A stretch of DNA of 64,000 nucleotides from Vibrio superstes (lineage in GTDB: Bacteria > Pseudomonadota > Gammaproteobacteria > Enterobacterales > Vibrionaceae), in assembly GCF_003569005.1 (NCBI RefSeq), contig NZ_BCUR01000004.1, forward strand, positions 1,773,111 to 1,837,110, in the 5' to 3' direction. The notes under the pieces were generated by a model, which was given only the letters and a program-made list of their open reading frames with translations, was not told where the DNA came from and searched no databases. Shown piece after piece: positions 17,268-27,036 of this stretch. Position 1 is the stretch's first letter; the number at the start of each line of letters is the position of its first letter. The translations under genes and the position numbers were made by a program.

Positions 17268-18764
17268 TTATACAGCAGGCACGACGCGCTGGATTCTACC
17301 TTGTCGACGTACCATAAAGGTAATGAGTGCAACCTGAATAATTGCAATAGCTAGGATCGTGTATGGGCTACGAGTTATCTCTGCTAGCATAAAGCCAACT
17401 GAGGCAGTAACACCAGTCAAAATTGCATACGGGAACTGAGTTCGTACGTGAGAGACGTGATCACAACCAGTCGACATCGAGCTAAGAATGGTCGTATCAG
17501 AGATAGGCGACGTATGGTCACCCAGCATACCACCACTTAGAGCCGCGCCAATACAGATGATTGGGTCAGCGCCTAGTGCGGAAGCCACTGGTACCGCAAT
17601 TGGGATCAAGATAGCAAACGTGCCCCACGATGAGCCTGTCGCTACCGAGATAAAGCTACCGATAATGAAGATGATCGCAGGTAACAAGAATACCGGCAGG
17701 CGGTCGTTCATCACTTGGCTGATGTAATCACCAGTACCCAATGTTTTACAGATATCGCCTAATGTCCAAGCCAGTAGCAAGATCATCAGGATCAACATGA
17801 TGCGTTGCATGCCCGCAACAAAGGTATTGAACGCCGTAGAAGCGGTCATTGTTTTGGTGTACGCGTAGTAGCCAATCGCGGTAATCGAAGCAATCAGGTA
17901 ACTCGTACCTAAGCTCGCACGAATCACTGGGCCATTAATGGTGCCATGCAGATGGTAATTGTAAGTGAACAGCGCAATCAAAGAGCCAAATAGCACCCCT
18001 AATGGAAGAATAATCAACGTCATTGATGCTGACTTACCTTCTGTGCTTTGCGGTTGAACCTCTTCTACATCAGCAGACAAACGTGCTTTGGCTTCCGCCT
18101 CAGCCATTGGACCCCAGTCTTTTTTCAGCATCGCATATACAGGCACACTGAACAGTGCCAGTAACGCATAAAGCTGGTAAGGGATCACTTGTAAGAAGGT
18201 GGTAAAGCCATCTACTTGCTGACCCATGTTGCTGTATGCATTCTCAATCAAACCTTGTGAGTATACGCCCCAACTAATGATAGGGATTAATACACACACT
18301 GGAGAGGATGTTGAGTCAATAATGAAGGCCAGTTTTTCTCGGCTTAGCTTTAGCTTGCTAAAGATTGGTGAGAACATTGGGCCTAAGATAAGAGAGTTAC
18401 CAGAGTCAGTAAAGAACACACCGATACCCGTTGCCCAAGTCGCCACCTGCGCTTTTAAAGGAGATGAGATATAGCGTGTCGCCATGGTGGAGAATGCCGT
18501 CATACCCCCGCTTTGCTCTACAAGGTAGATAAAGCCCGAGATGATGGTAATCACAATAATGATTTGCGCATTGGTGGTTTGAGCGAGTTGGGTAAACGGA
18601 CCGTCCGTCAAAAACATTAATGCGGTGTCTACAGGGTTTCCCTGAGTGATGATCAACATGCCACTTATCACAGCAACGCCGAGGGCTAAAACTACATGAC
18701 GCGTAGTGAACGCCAGAATCAATGCCAATATAGCGGGAACGATGGATAGCAATCCATAATCAGC
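17268..18764 (-). CDS. NhaC-family Na+/H+ antiporter-like transporter
   Basis: This is a 498-residue polytopic protein from ATG at 18764, which has GGAG upstream; an ATG ten codons earlier has none. About 11-12 membrane spans are seen. Family motifs include TGIGVFFTDSGNSLILGPMFSP and GSSWGTFAILIPIAVP, followed by GDHTSPISDTT. NhaC relatives exchange Na+ for H+ or for an organic acid (MleN). It is the first gene of an operon with saccharopine dehydrogenase, so the substrate may be linked to lysine metabolism; this is inference. Confidence 0.85.
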   Translation of the reverse strand, partial: ADYGLLSIVPAILALILAFTTRHVVLALGVAVISGMLIITQGNPVDTALMFLTDGPFTQLAQTTNAQIIIVITIISGFIYLVEQSGGMTAFSTMATRYISSPLKAQVATWATGIGVFFTDSGNSLILGPMFSPIFSKLKLSREKLAFIIDSTSSPVCVLIPIISWGVYSQGLIENAYSNMGQQVDGFTTFLQVIPYQLYALLALFSVPVYAMLKKDWGPMAEAEAKARLSADVEEVQPQSTEGKSASMTLIILPLGVLFGSLIALFTYNYHLHGTINGPVIRASLGTSYLIASITAIGYYAYTKTMTASTAFNTFVAGMQRIMLILMILLLAWTLGDICKTLGTGDYISQVMNDRLPVFLLPAIIFIIGSFISVATGSSWGTFAILIPIAVPVASALGADPIICIGAALSGGMLGDHTSPISDTTILSSMSTGCDHVSHVRTQFPYAILTGVTASVGFMLAEITRSPYTILAIAIIQVALITFMVRRQGRIQRVVPAV

Positions 18765-19243
18765 CATTCGTAAAATACTCCAAAAATGAAACAAGAATCG
18801 ATTTAGAGGAAGGCTGTATTAGTGAGCACTGATAGACAATAGACTGGCGTCAAAGCAATAGAAAAGATGCAAGCGCATGACTGTTGTAGCTCCCCATCCC
18901 CGACAAAGTCGAAGATGACAGTGTTATTCTTATTAAGAACAACCCCAGCAATGCGAGTGACCATCTACACTGCTTCGGCATCGGCTCCTTTCGTTAAGCT
19001 TCGAAGGGTGTCAACCTCCACTTAACTACTGTTAGGCGATGCGCCTCTACGTATCATCGAAGAACAATATTCTTCTAGACCGCAGAATAAAAACATATTT
19101 TATGGGGCTGCAAATATTAAAAACTGGCAAACGTGCGATGGATCACACAATTATTCCGCATTCGCATATGGATCAACCAATGTAGGCAAACGATTGCTTT
19201 AGTTGGAGAGGTAAGAAAAGTTAGCAAGGCGAACTACAGATAT
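18765..19243. other. Intergenic region without a gene
   Basis: No convincing gene was seen. Around 18895-18925 is a decayed copy of the palindromic repeat family (CCCCGACaaaGTCG followed by ATGAC). The segment next to 18764 should hold the promoter of the NhaC operon. Confidence 0.5.
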
Positions 19244-19274
19244 AAAAATAGCACCCTAATGAGTGCTATTTTTG
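19244..19274 (-). terminator. Bidirectional terminator for the VF530 gene
   Basis: AAAAATAGCAC pairs with GTGCTATTTTT around an 8-base loop, with A and T runs on both sides. Confidence 0.9.
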
Positions 19275-19319
19275 GTTACTCTCGGACATCTCTATTGAGT
19301 GCTTGTAACACTACATCGC

Positions 19320-19730
19320 TTATCTGCGAGAGCGATTTCTGCGCTCTTGTGCTTTTTTCTCTTTGAACGCTGAAGCCGCTTTAGCTTGTGATGCCAAGAT
19401 AGAATCGACAGTCAGTTCCATTGGCTCTCTAGGCTCAATACCGTTTGCGAAGGTACGCATTCTTGGCGGCATTTCTTTCTCTTCTTCAGTTGGACGCGGC
19501 ATACGCTTAAAACGAGACAGATAAAATGCCTCAAGCTTCTCTCTCGCCCAGTCACTCTTGCGAAGATACTTAACGCTACTGGCGACAGAGGGGTTGGTAT
19601 GAAAGCAGTTAAAGCGCATCGCAGTATCAAGAATGTTCCAACCGTAATGGTCAACCAGCTCTTTAACCATATCTTCCAGTTTAAGACCGTGTAATGGATT
19701 GTTTTGTAGTTCTTCTCTGTTAATGCTCAT
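19320..19730 (-). CDS. VF530 family DNA-binding protein
   Basis: This 136-residue protein has the VF530 core (DUF2132) in its first 75 residues: NNPLHGLKLEDMVKELVDHYGWNIL, then SVKYLRKSDWAREKLEAFYL. The rest is a charged, basic tail (KEKKAQERRNRSRR) that suggests nucleic-acid binding. VF530 was named from Vibrio fischeri; its role is unknown. Confidence 0.93.
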   Translation of the reverse strand: MSINREELQNNPLHGLKLEDMVKELVDHYGWNILDTAMRFNCFHTNPSVASSVKYLRKSDWAREKLEAFYLSRFKRMPRPTEEEKEMPPRMRTFANGIEPREPMELTVDSILASQAKAASAFKEKKAQERRNRSRR

Positions 19731-19944
19731 GTGCTGCTTACTCTGTTTGGTTTGGCTGGATTATAGCAATGAGTGGGGGTTGTTGTTAGAGAAATATACG
19801 TGAGAATTGGGTTATTGAACTTACTGCGATGTTCACTCAGGAGTATGGGTTTGAGCCTAGAATGAAATCACCACCTATTAGCTTGAATCATTGGGTTTGT
19901 CATCGCGAATTGTGTGTGCGCTAAGTTAACACTGTGCGCACTAA

Positions 19945-19978
19945 GATCCCAAATAAGCTAACGCTTTCTGGGATGACG
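19945..19978. repeat. Palindromic repeat (GAT-stem-loop-stem-ATGAC family)
   Basis: GATCCCA pairs with TGGGATGAC across a 17-base loop. It belongs to the same family as repeats at 20083, 26488-26890 and 47763-48450. Confidence 0.6.
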
Positions 19979-20082
19979 GAATTGGGGAAAGCTTGTGCGT
20001 GTTAAATGCAGGGAAAGCCTTAGGTGTCAGTTCAAATCGCTGGGTATCATTTCGAACTCTTGAGGGGCAATTCCCCCCAAAA

Positions 20083-20120
20083 CGTCATTCCGGAAACCCG
20101 GTAGGGTTATCCGGAATCTT
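20083..20120. repeat. Palindromic repeat (inverted orientation)
   Basis: CGTCATTCCGG pairs with CCGGAATC around a loop that itself holds ACCCGGTAGGGTT. Read on the minus strand it has the GATTCCGG ... CCGGAATGACG frame. The rest of 19731-20189 shows no gene. Confidence 0.6.
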
Positions 20121-20189
20121 GGGTGCCTCTTAGCTAACCTTGTATGTGCAAAGGGCCTTGTGCACCCCAAGCACCTATATCCATAAAAC

Positions 20190-21500
20190 TCACAATAAGC
20201 CAATGCCGTTATCAGCCACCACCCCTTTAAACGAATCATTCAAGTACTTCACATTGGTATAGCCTTTTTTACTTAACAATGTATAGCCGAGAGCGGCTCG
20301 TGCTCCAGCCTCACAGTGCAGTATTACTAGGCCCTCTTTTGGTACTTTGGCGAGTTGTTCATCAAGCTCGGATAATGGGATATTAATTGAGCCTTTAATG
20401 TGACCGCTAGCCACCTCATCAGGGTTACGTACATCTATGATGGTGGCATCGCCTTGTTTTGCTGCAGTGACAAAGACAGATTCCTCCACCGCTCCAGGCG
20501 CCATTTTTTTCTCGTAGACCAATTCAGTAGAGAAGTCTTCATCTTGGGTTGGACGCTTCGCTAAAGTCCACTCTTGCATTCCACCTTTCAAGATCACCGC
20601 ATTTTTATATTTCCAGAACGTGAGTATTTCAAACGCTTCTATCGCTTCATCGCTATTATCCATATCAGCCACTATGATCACAGGCGCTTTTTTATCTCTA
20701 AGCCCCATAACCATGCGCTTTCCTACTGCAAATTTTTCAGCATTCCATTGTTCGTGCATAGTCACTAATTGACTTGCTGGTACGTGCACGGCGCCTTTCA
20801 CACTTGAAGTTGGGTTTTCTCGCACATCTAGAATAACGTGGTGAATATCTAGATTTTTCTCCATCCATTCTGGATTTACATGTGAAGGATAGACATCCGC
20901 TTTCCATGCAGGGAAACCTTCAACATACGCTTTAACATTGGTGTATCCCGCCGCAACGGCAATCTTGAGCGCTGCTGGGCTTAGTGGGCAGGTCACACCG
21001 CCACAGTAAAACACCAACAACATCTCTTTATCACTAGGTAGCCAATCTAAATTCTCTTTTAGTTGATTGGAAGGCGTTGCCTTAGCGGTGGGTAAATGAC
21101 CTGCGTTATACACGGATAACGGACGCGCATCACCGATAAATATCGGCTTACCCTCATCCATTAGATCAGCCAAGGTATCGGTATCGATAACTTGTTCCGG
21201 TGGCAGTTTCACCAGCACTCTTTTAATTTGGGTAGCCACGTTGTCGTCATTAACTACCGCTTTAAACTTGGTGTTTACTGTAAGGTCTTTAAAAGAATCG
21301 GCTTCCAACAATGTAGTCTCATCGGTGTATTTCAACACCTTCACCTCTTTGGTTTTAGGGTTTAGATACTGGATCACCTTGGATGAGTGAATAATGGATT
21401 GGATCTTGCCCGTTACTTCGGCCGCGCTGGTTGCTATGGATACAGTCAGCAAAGTCACAGCCAATAGCAGCGAGGCAATCATTCGATTTGTAGTTAACAT
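20190..21500 (-). CDS. Exported triple-rhodanese protein
   Basis: From ATG at 21500 (GAGGG eight bases upstream) it has 436 residues. A signal peptide (MIASLLLAVTLLTVSIATSAAE) is followed by a small beta region and three rhodanese-like domains. Domain 1 (about 105-200) has Cys in VFYCGGVTCP. Domain 2 (about 210-300) has IVADMDNSDEA and no Cys, so it is probably inactive. Domain 3 (about 330-420) has CEAGARA, the classic active loop. It is last in the octaheme cytochrome operon, which suggests periplasmic sulfane-sulfur handling beside the reductase. Confidence 0.85.
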   Translation of the reverse strand: MLTTNRMIASLLLAVTLLTVSIATSAAEVTGKIQSIIHSSKVIQYLNPKTKEVKVLKYTDETTLLEADSFKDLTVNTKFKAVVNDDNVATQIKRVLVKLPPEQVIDTDTLADLMDEGKPIFIGDARPLSVYNAGHLPTAKATPSNQLKENLDWLPSDKEMLLVFYCGGVTCPLSPAALKIAVAAGYTNVKAYVEGFPAWKADVYPSHVNPEWMEKNLDIHHVILDVRENPTSSVKGAVHVPASQLVTMHEQWNAEKFAVGKRMVMGLRDKKAPVIIVADMDNSDEAIEAFEILTFWKYKNAVILKGGMQEWTLAKRPTQDEDFSTELVYEKKMAPGAVEESVFVTAAKQGDATIIDVRNPDEVASGHIKGSINIPLSELDEQLAKVPKEGLVILHCEAGARAALGYTLLSKKGYTNVKYLNDSFKGVVADNGIGLL

Positions 21501-21520
21501 AGTCAATTCCCTCTTGTGCG

Positions 21521-21847
21521 TTAATCGCAGGCAGCAAGTTCACCGCTGTCTGCTGCATATTTCTTGGCAAAGTCTGCTACATCGGGTGCAATCTCTTGGA
21601 ACTTGGTGCTGTTTAAGAACTCAGTAGCCTCTGGGTGTTTGCTACTGTATTTCTTGATAAACCGCGCTGCGTCTTTTTTAAAGTAACGCTTCCATTCCAC
21701 CTTTAAGTGCTGGCTTGCAAAATCTTGACCGTTATATCCAAACAGCGGCCGAAGGTATTCAAGATAGGCCTCCTGCCCCTTTGCTGCGTCCGCGTGCACG
21801 CCACACGAGAGCAAGCCAATCATTAGACCTAATATGAGCTTTTTCAT
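21521..21847 (-). CDS. Cytochrome c-like small periplasmic protein lacking the haem motif
   Basis: From ATG at 21847 (GAGG upstream) this encodes 108 residues with a signal peptide (KKLILGLMIGLLSCGVHA). The mature part looks like a small cytochrome c: GQEAYLEYLRPLFGYNGQDFASQHLKVEWKRYF. Where CxxCHG should be, it reads LRPLFG, so both Cys and the His are replaced in register. It lies between cytochrome b and the rhodanese gene, where an Otr operon would be expected to carry a small electron carrier. It may now be a structural subunit. The link to cytochrome c is my reading. Confidence 0.6.
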   Translation of the reverse strand: MKKLILGLMIGLLSCGVHADAAKGQEAYLEYLRPLFGYNGQDFASQHLKVEWKRYFKKDAARFIKKYSSKHPEATEFLNSTKFQEIAPDVADFAKKYAADSGELAACD

Positions 21848-21884
21848 TGTCATTACCTCTATCACTGTATCTATCATCTTTGGC

Positions 21885-22469
21885 TTACTCTTTCCCTGTG
21901 ATCATGGCTTTTAGGTGACTTGTTAGTTTCTCACCTAGTGTGATCAGGTAAAGATGCACAATTAGGAACGCCATAACGCTATAGGCACAAAATGTATGGA
22001 CTATCGCGACCAGTTCTATGCTATTTAAAACCCCTGCGGCTCTTAGCTCAGGGTAAAAAAAGAACATAATGCCCGTTAAGATCTGCAAAGGAACAAGGAC
22101 AAAAAGCACCAACAAATACGCCACTCGTTGCAAGGGATTAAACTTATCTTTGGCCGACATATGATGTGGGTGCTTATCTCCTTTAAATATTCCGAATAAA
22201 TAAAAACGCACTACGCCTTCGATGCCTTTATGCTCTGGCATAAACTGACGCCACTCTCCTGTAGTAAAGATCCAGGTAAAAATGAGTACCACGAGTGCGC
22301 CCCAAATAAACCCGGTCCAATGATGATATTCAGACGCATTGCCCCAGCCAAAGACTGACACTAAACCGTGCAACTCTAAACCTGAGACGATGAGTGTGAG
22401 AACCAGCAAGGCCTGTGCCCAATGCCAAAAACGCTCGAACCGTTTAAATATGACTAAGGAATTACTCAT
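21885..22469 (-). CDS. Cytochrome b561-type membrane subunit
   Basis: A 194-residue protein with four membrane spans and paired His residues (FERFWHWAQALL, YHHWTGFIWG, VHTFCAYSVMAFLIVHLYL), matching the di-haem cytochrome b of hydrogenase, formate dehydrogenase and thiosulfate reductase families. It would pass electrons between quinol and the periplasmic octaheme cytochrome, whose gene ends 2 bases before its start. Confidence 0.88.
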   Translation of the reverse strand: MSNSLVIFKRFERFWHWAQALLVLTLIVSGLELHGLVSVFGWGNASEYHHWTGFIWGALVVLIFTWIFTTGEWRQFMPEHKGIEGVVRFYLFGIFKGDKHPHHMSAKDKFNPLQRVAYLLVLFVLVPLQILTGIMFFFYPELRAAGVLNSIELVAIVHTFCAYSVMAFLIVHLYLITLGEKLTSHLKAMITGKE

Positions 22470-22471
22470 AA

Positions 22472-24094
22472 TTACTCTCCGAACTCTTTATCAGCCTGCG
22501 CTTTGCGTCGGCGTATGCTTATTAATCGAATCATTAGGTGCAAGCCCACTCCCGCAAGACCGCCCCAAATAGCGATAGCGCCAAACCACTCCACGAATGC
22601 GTTTCTATCGCGGCCAACTAGGTAGAAGTCGTTTAGCCCATTTAAGCGGCTATCTGTACTGTGACATTCTGAGCAGCGAACGGATTGCTCTGCCGGTGCA
22701 ACCATATGTTTAATCGGCCAGTAGCCCAGTGTCTCGATAAAGGCATAATCACCGCTGAAATCCAGCTGGTTTAATTTAGCTCCCGCTACCAAGGCTTTGT
22801 CCCAATCAAACTCTGTCCAGAAGGCTCCAGAACCTTTACGGCCGTAGAGTTTAATGGGCAACATTTTATTGTTCTGGGTATCAAAGGGTTGTTTGCCTTG
22901 ATGAATTTTAAATGGCCAGATACGCGCTTCAGGGTCATCGTAAGTGCCGGTTGGCGGGTTAATATCTATGGGAGCCATTGACGGGTCAAAGGTATCTTGG
23001 AAGGTCATTTGTTCCAGTTCACCTTTATACCAACGGTATTCAGGAACCACGTTTTTACCCCATGTAAAGGTTCCTTTTTTGCTCATATAAGCATGGTGTT
23101 CGACACCGTCAAATTCAGCATCAATCACATAAGGTTTGCCCTCTTTCAGATCCCCTGCAGTTGACCAATCCCAAGACAATTTAGTGAGATAAGGCCCACG
23201 AGCCATTTCGGGAATATGGCATGAGGTGCAAGCAACTTTAGCGGTATGGTTATCAATTTCTCGATTATCATGCGGGGTGGCGCTATGACAGCTTTCACAC
23301 GAAACATTGTTGCCCATGCGATCTTCTCGGCCCATGTTTAATTCATGGTCAATAAAGGCTTTGCGATCATTGTAGCGACCAGAGATTTTATGGTCATTGG
23401 TGGTGTGGCAATCTTGGCAGGCGAAGTCCAATTTTTCACTGCTCATATGCACATCTAGCCCAAAGCTAGGGTCAATTAACGAAAGATCTGTGTCGCCGTG
23501 TTTTACGCCGTTACCTCCTCCCCCTAGAGCATGGCACGCTAGGCAGTTGTCACGATCTGGCTTACCTACATTTTGCGCGACAAAAGCTAAATCTACGGCT
23601 TTTTGTAACTTTCCACTGAGCATCTGATCTTCATAGTAAGGATGTCCAGATGAGGCAGCCGATTTCTTATAGGTTCCGGTAGTGTCATGACAGACTAAGC
23701 AATCCACATTTTCAGGGGCATCAAGTTCAAAGTCGTCATTGCGCCAACCGTAACCTGTGTGACACTGAGTGCAGCTTTGGTTTCCACGCGCGGAAACACA
23801 GTAGTTATTGAAGGCATTTTTTGCCTTACCCACCATAATACCATCCACTTTTTTCGCCCAATTCCAATGGAAGGTCTCCTGCATCTGCTTAGACGCTTCA
23901 GTGTGACACTCTAAACAGGCTTCTGTGACATCTGGCGCATAGTCGAATTCTTGATGAAGGCTTTCGAAGGTTGAATGGTCAGCGGTGCTGGTCGTAGCTA
24001 GGTTTGTTTTAGGGGGGGCTTGCTGTGTTTCAGAGGAGGCACTGAAGGCAGGAAGAGAGAAAACGATAAGAAGCAAAAACCATAACTTGTTCAT
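22472..24094 (-). CDS. otr: Octaheme c-type cytochrome (tetrathionate reductase Otr-like)
   Basis: A 540-residue exported protein with eight CxxCH sites, from CLECH (about 60) through CTQCH, CLVCH, CLACH, CQDCH, CESCH and CTSCH to CSECH (about 475). A signal peptide is at the start. A C-terminal membrane anchor (about 500-525, FGAIAIWGGLAGVGLHLMI) is followed by a basic tail. Otr of Shewanella reduces tetrathionate and, in vitro, nitrite and hydroxylamine. The partner cytochrome b, cytochrome-like and rhodanese genes follow. The start at 24094 is the first ATG; a TTG three codons earlier is possible. Confidence 0.85.
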   Translation of the reverse strand: MNKLWFLLLIVFSLPAFSASSETQQAPPKTNLATTSTADHSTFESLHQEFDYAPDVTEACLECHTEASKQMQETFHWNWAKKVDGIMVGKAKNAFNNYCVSARGNQSCTQCHTGYGWRNDDFELDAPENVDCLVCHDTTGTYKKSAASSGHPYYEDQMLSGKLQKAVDLAFVAQNVGKPDRDNCLACHALGGGGNGVKHGDTDLSLIDPSFGLDVHMSSEKLDFACQDCHTTNDHKISGRYNDRKAFIDHELNMGREDRMGNNVSCESCHSATPHDNREIDNHTAKVACTSCHIPEMARGPYLTKLSWDWSTAGDLKEGKPYVIDAEFDGVEHHAYMSKKGTFTWGKNVVPEYRWYKGELEQMTFQDTFDPSMAPIDINPPTGTYDDPEARIWPFKIHQGKQPFDTQNNKMLPIKLYGRKGSGAFWTEFDWDKALVAGAKLNQLDFSGDYAFIETLGYWPIKHMVAPAEQSVRCSECHSTDSRLNGLNDFYLVGRDRNAFVEWFGAIAIWGGLAGVGLHLMIRLISIRRRKAQADKEFGE

Positions 24095-24348
24095 AGGCCA
24101 CAATACCTTTTGTGGGCGAACTTCATGGGCAATTAATCTCAGTTGTGTTGCATCATTCTTTATCTGCTAGAGGAGATTAGATTGAGTATGAATAAGCCCG
24201 ACTTACTTGCTACACCAAACACTAAATTAACTAATGCTAATGTAATAAATATAATACCGGATACTTATGTACGTACACACATTGGTGGGGTTATGAACAG
24301 TTCATTGATCTGAGTCAAATAGGGCAATAATTACACAATATCGAGGTC

Positions 24349-24924
24349 TCAAATCTCGTAACTAGCTTTGTTGCCAATATCAAAGTGCAATGGCATCTTC
24401 CATTTTTCTATCGCTAATACGGCGTAGATAAAACCACCAAGACCCGACAACGCTGCGAGTATCGCGGGCTCTTTCATCCACATCACCAACACCGATAAGA
24501 TCAACAGCAGAGGCACAAGATTAAGCCCTTTAACCTTAAAGCAGTAGGATTCTTTTAAGGCGATTCCAGAAAAGGTAATGAACATGAAGCCGATGTACAG
24601 CCATTCTTTGGTGGGCAGAACAATGAACAAAGCCAGCCCTAGCCAACTCGACCATGCAATGATTGCACGCACTTTCTTGTTATAGACATGAATATTAGCG
24701 GCGCTGAGAGCAGCCGAAATCGCGATAAGGTTAAGACTCCACTCCCTTAATACTGGGGAAATGTCTACCTCAAGCACACACAACAACTCTGCGCTAAACA
24801 AAACAAGAAGCGACAAAGCAAATAACGTAATGCCCGATCTATAAGACACTACGCTGATCTTATCTAACCCATCCAGGTGTTCTTTGTGTTCAGGATTTGC
24901 CATCAGTTTTTCTGTGTAATTCAT
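24349..24924 (-). CDS. DUF2301 membrane protein
   Basis: A 191-residue integral membrane protein with about six spans. Its N-terminal motif (EHKEHLDGLDKISVVSYRSGI) and C-terminal IEKWKMPLHFDI match what I recall of the DUF2301 family. The function is unknown. Its ATG overlaps the stop of the upstream lipoprotein gene (ATGA), so the two are co-translated. Confidence 0.7.
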   Translation of the reverse strand: MNYTEKLMANPEHKEHLDGLDKISVVSYRSGITLFALSLLVLFSAELLCVLEVDISPVLREWSLNLIAISAALSAANIHVYNKKVRAIIAWSSWLGLALFIVLPTKEWLYIGFMFITFSGIALKESYCFKVKGLNLVPLLLILSVLVMWMKEPAILAALSGLGGFIYAVLAIEKWKMPLHFDIGNKASYEI

Positions 24925-25598
24925 TCCTTACTAAAAAAGATATCACTTGTTAACGTATTTACATTAACTACAAACACACTATCGGGATCGGATTCACGCT
25001 TAAACTGAAACCTGAACTGTTCTATAGGGGTAAAAATGGGAAGGTCGGTACGTTCTGTGAGCTCGTAGCCACCGTCAAGATAGAGATCGCTTTGTATTGC
25101 AAGGTCATGTGCCCTTCTCTTTCTAGCATCACGATTAAAAATAGGCTGAGTAGAGGCGTTGCTTGGATATGACTCACCATCGTGCTTCAATAAGCGCAGA
25201 GCTCCATCGCTCCAAACCGTTATGCTCTTCCAGCCGTTAGTATCTGTATGTGAAATCAATACTGGCTTTTTGACCACGGTAAAGGTGTTCATTTTTTCAA
25301 ACGAAGAATTAAACAAGTATGCAGAGCAACCGCCTGTACCGCAAAAGTATGGGTCTTGCATCAATACAAACACTTCATCTTCAGTGTCTCCATTGAGGTC
25401 GGCATAACCGTAGTCAAACGGATAGCTTCTATCCGTCAGTCCCTCTGGCTTCAGTATCTGCTCAAATACCATTTTTTGTATGGGGTCGCTGGGTGCTTCC
25501 ATAGCCGTTAGCTGTTCCGGATCGGACTGACAGCCTGCCAACAAAGCAATAATGGAAAGCGCTGTAAACGCTGATATGGTGTTGATAGCTTTAGGCAT
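24921..25598 (-). CDS. Putative lipoprotein
   Basis: A 225-residue protein with a lipoprotein signal (SIIALLAGC, Cys at about 23). The mature part has one FG-GAP-like acidic repeat (YADLNGDTEDEVFVL) and a GTGGCSAYLF segment, as in proteins predicted to bind calcium or to sit on the outer membrane. The function is not known. It pairs with the DUF2301 gene. Confidence 0.75.
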   Translation of the reverse strand: MPKAINTISAFTALSIIALLAGCQSDPEQLTAMEAPSDPIQKMVFEQILKPEGLTDRSYPFDYGYADLNGDTEDEVFVLMQDPYFCGTGGCSAYLFNSSFEKMNTFTVVKKPVLISHTDTNGWKSITVWSDGALRLLKHDGESYPSNASTQPIFNRDARKRRAHDLAIQSDLYLDGGYELTERTDLPIFTPIEQFRFQFKRESDPDSVFVVNVNTLTSDIFFSKE

Positions 25599-25659
25599 AG
25601 TGTTTCCCCCTGTTTAAAAACTAGGATAAAACACTATATTGATCAATAAGGTATGAGTT

Positions 25660-26313
25660 TTAAACCGGCTGAACGTAGAAGTAAATAGCTAAGAAGTGAC
25701 ACACCGCACCACCCAACACAAAACAGTGCCAAATCGCATGATTGAAAGGGATGCGTTTATTGACATAAAAGATAATACCCAGAGAGTAGATCAACCCACC
25801 CGCAGCCAGCAGTGCCACCCCACCAGAATGTAGCGTTATAGCCAGTTGATACACCACTATTAGCGAAAGCCAGCCCATGACTATGTAGCTGATCAAGGAA
25901 AAGCGCTTGAAACGATAAACAAAGGCTAGCTTCATTACAATGCCAAGAATCGCAATGCTCCAAATGACAACCATTAATCCAATGGCCAAAGGCGTTCGCA
26001 GACCCACCAATAAGAAAGGGGTGTAACTCCCTGCAATCAGCAAATAAATGGCACTGTGATCAAAGGTTTTAAGCCATCGCTTAGCGCGTGGATAAGGCAC
26101 CGCATGGTATAGCGTAGAGGCGAGAAACAGCACGATCATACTCGAGCCGTAGATAGCCATGCTCGCTATAGTCATAGTGTCTGCATGATGAGATAGTGCT
26201 TTTTGCAGCAGCAAGACTAGCGCGACAATGCCAAAGATCATCCCCACGCCATGAGTGACGGAATTAGCGATCTCTTCATTCTTACTGTACTGATTGCTGA
26301 TTACAATTGACAT
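25660..26313 (-). CDS. trhA: Hemolysin III / PAQR family membrane protein (TrhA)
   Basis: From ATG at 26313 it is a 217-residue protein with seven membrane spans and the PAQR signature residues: [33 protein letters not shown] and [21 protein letters not shown]. Members influence membrane energetics and fluidity. The 18 codons upstream of 26313 look less likely to be translated. Confidence 0.92.
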   Translation of the reverse strand: MSIVISNQYSKNEEIANSVTHGVGMIFGIVALVLLLQKALSHHADTMTIASMAIYGSSMIVLFLASTLYHAVPYPRAKRWLKTFDHSAIYLLIAGSYTPFLLVGLRTPLAIGLMVVIWSIAILGIVMKLAFVYRFKRFSLISYIVMGWLSLIVVYQLAITLHSGGVALLAAGGLIYSLGIIFYVNKRIPFNHAIWHCFVLGGAVCHFLAIYFYVQPV

Positions 26314-26487
26314 AACACAACACTGGTTAACTTCTCGGTTAATGAGTATGCCACTTTTAGCGTACACGTGTAAGCTTAAATGTTAGTTATCGGAAAATGA
26401 GGTGTCTGTGGGTAATGTGCCCATAGTTAGATGCCCGATAGGAGCACTCGGGCATGACACGGTTCCGAGAGTTCAAGTGGCGGCCCT

Positions 26488-26890
26488 CGTCACCTTCGAG
26501 TGGTCTTATCGAAGGTCTAGAAGCGCACATCACTCAGATTGCCGATAAGACACTTCGGCAATGACGTGTTTTAAGTTACTGCCGTGCGCAAAGCGTTCCG
26601 CATCTCGTCACCTTCGAGTGCTCTTATCGAAGGTCTAGCAACCCACATCACTCAGATTGCCGATAAAACACTTCGGCAATGACGCGTTTTACGTTACTGC
26701 CGTGCGCAAAGCGTCCCCTTCTCGTCACCTTCGAGTGCTCTTATCGAAGGTCTAGAAACGCACATCAGTCAGGTTGCCGATAAGACGCTTCAGCAATGAC
26801 GTGTTTGTTTAAGTCACTGGTGCACGCAAAGCGCAACCCTCGTCGACATCGAATGAACTAATCTAGTCATCCTGACGAAAGTCAGGATCT
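26488..26890. repeat. Tandem structured repeat, period about 118 bp
   Basis: Copies begin at 26488, 26606 and 26723, with a fourth degenerate start at 26841. Each has hairpin 1 (CCTTCGA-loop-TCGAAGG with loop GTGCTCTTA or one change) and hairpin 2 (GATTGCCG-loop-CGGCAATGACG). The last copy ends in another palindrome of the same family, CATCCTGAC-GAAA-GTCAGGATC (26868-26889). The rest of 26314-27036 shows no gene. Confidence 0.85.
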
Positions 26891-27036
26891 TGGAGGCTTC
26901 GATCTCGACATTACACACACGCCTATGCAACATACTCAATAAACCTCAGATCCTAAACCTTTGTTTTCATATGAGGTTATTAGAAAAAGTTTGCGCTATC
27001 CTTAAAACAGATTTCATATAAAGACGGAATAACTAC

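Noticed and set aside
19731-20189. 70-residue minus-strand frame covering 20027-20239
   Set aside because: It runs through a palindromic repeat and into the rhodanese gene in another frame.
24188-24313. 41-codon frame upstream of the octaheme cytochrome gene (MNKPDLLATP...)
   Set aside because: The GAGGAG upstream is too far from its ATG, the composition looks non-coding, and no membrane or Cys features support it.
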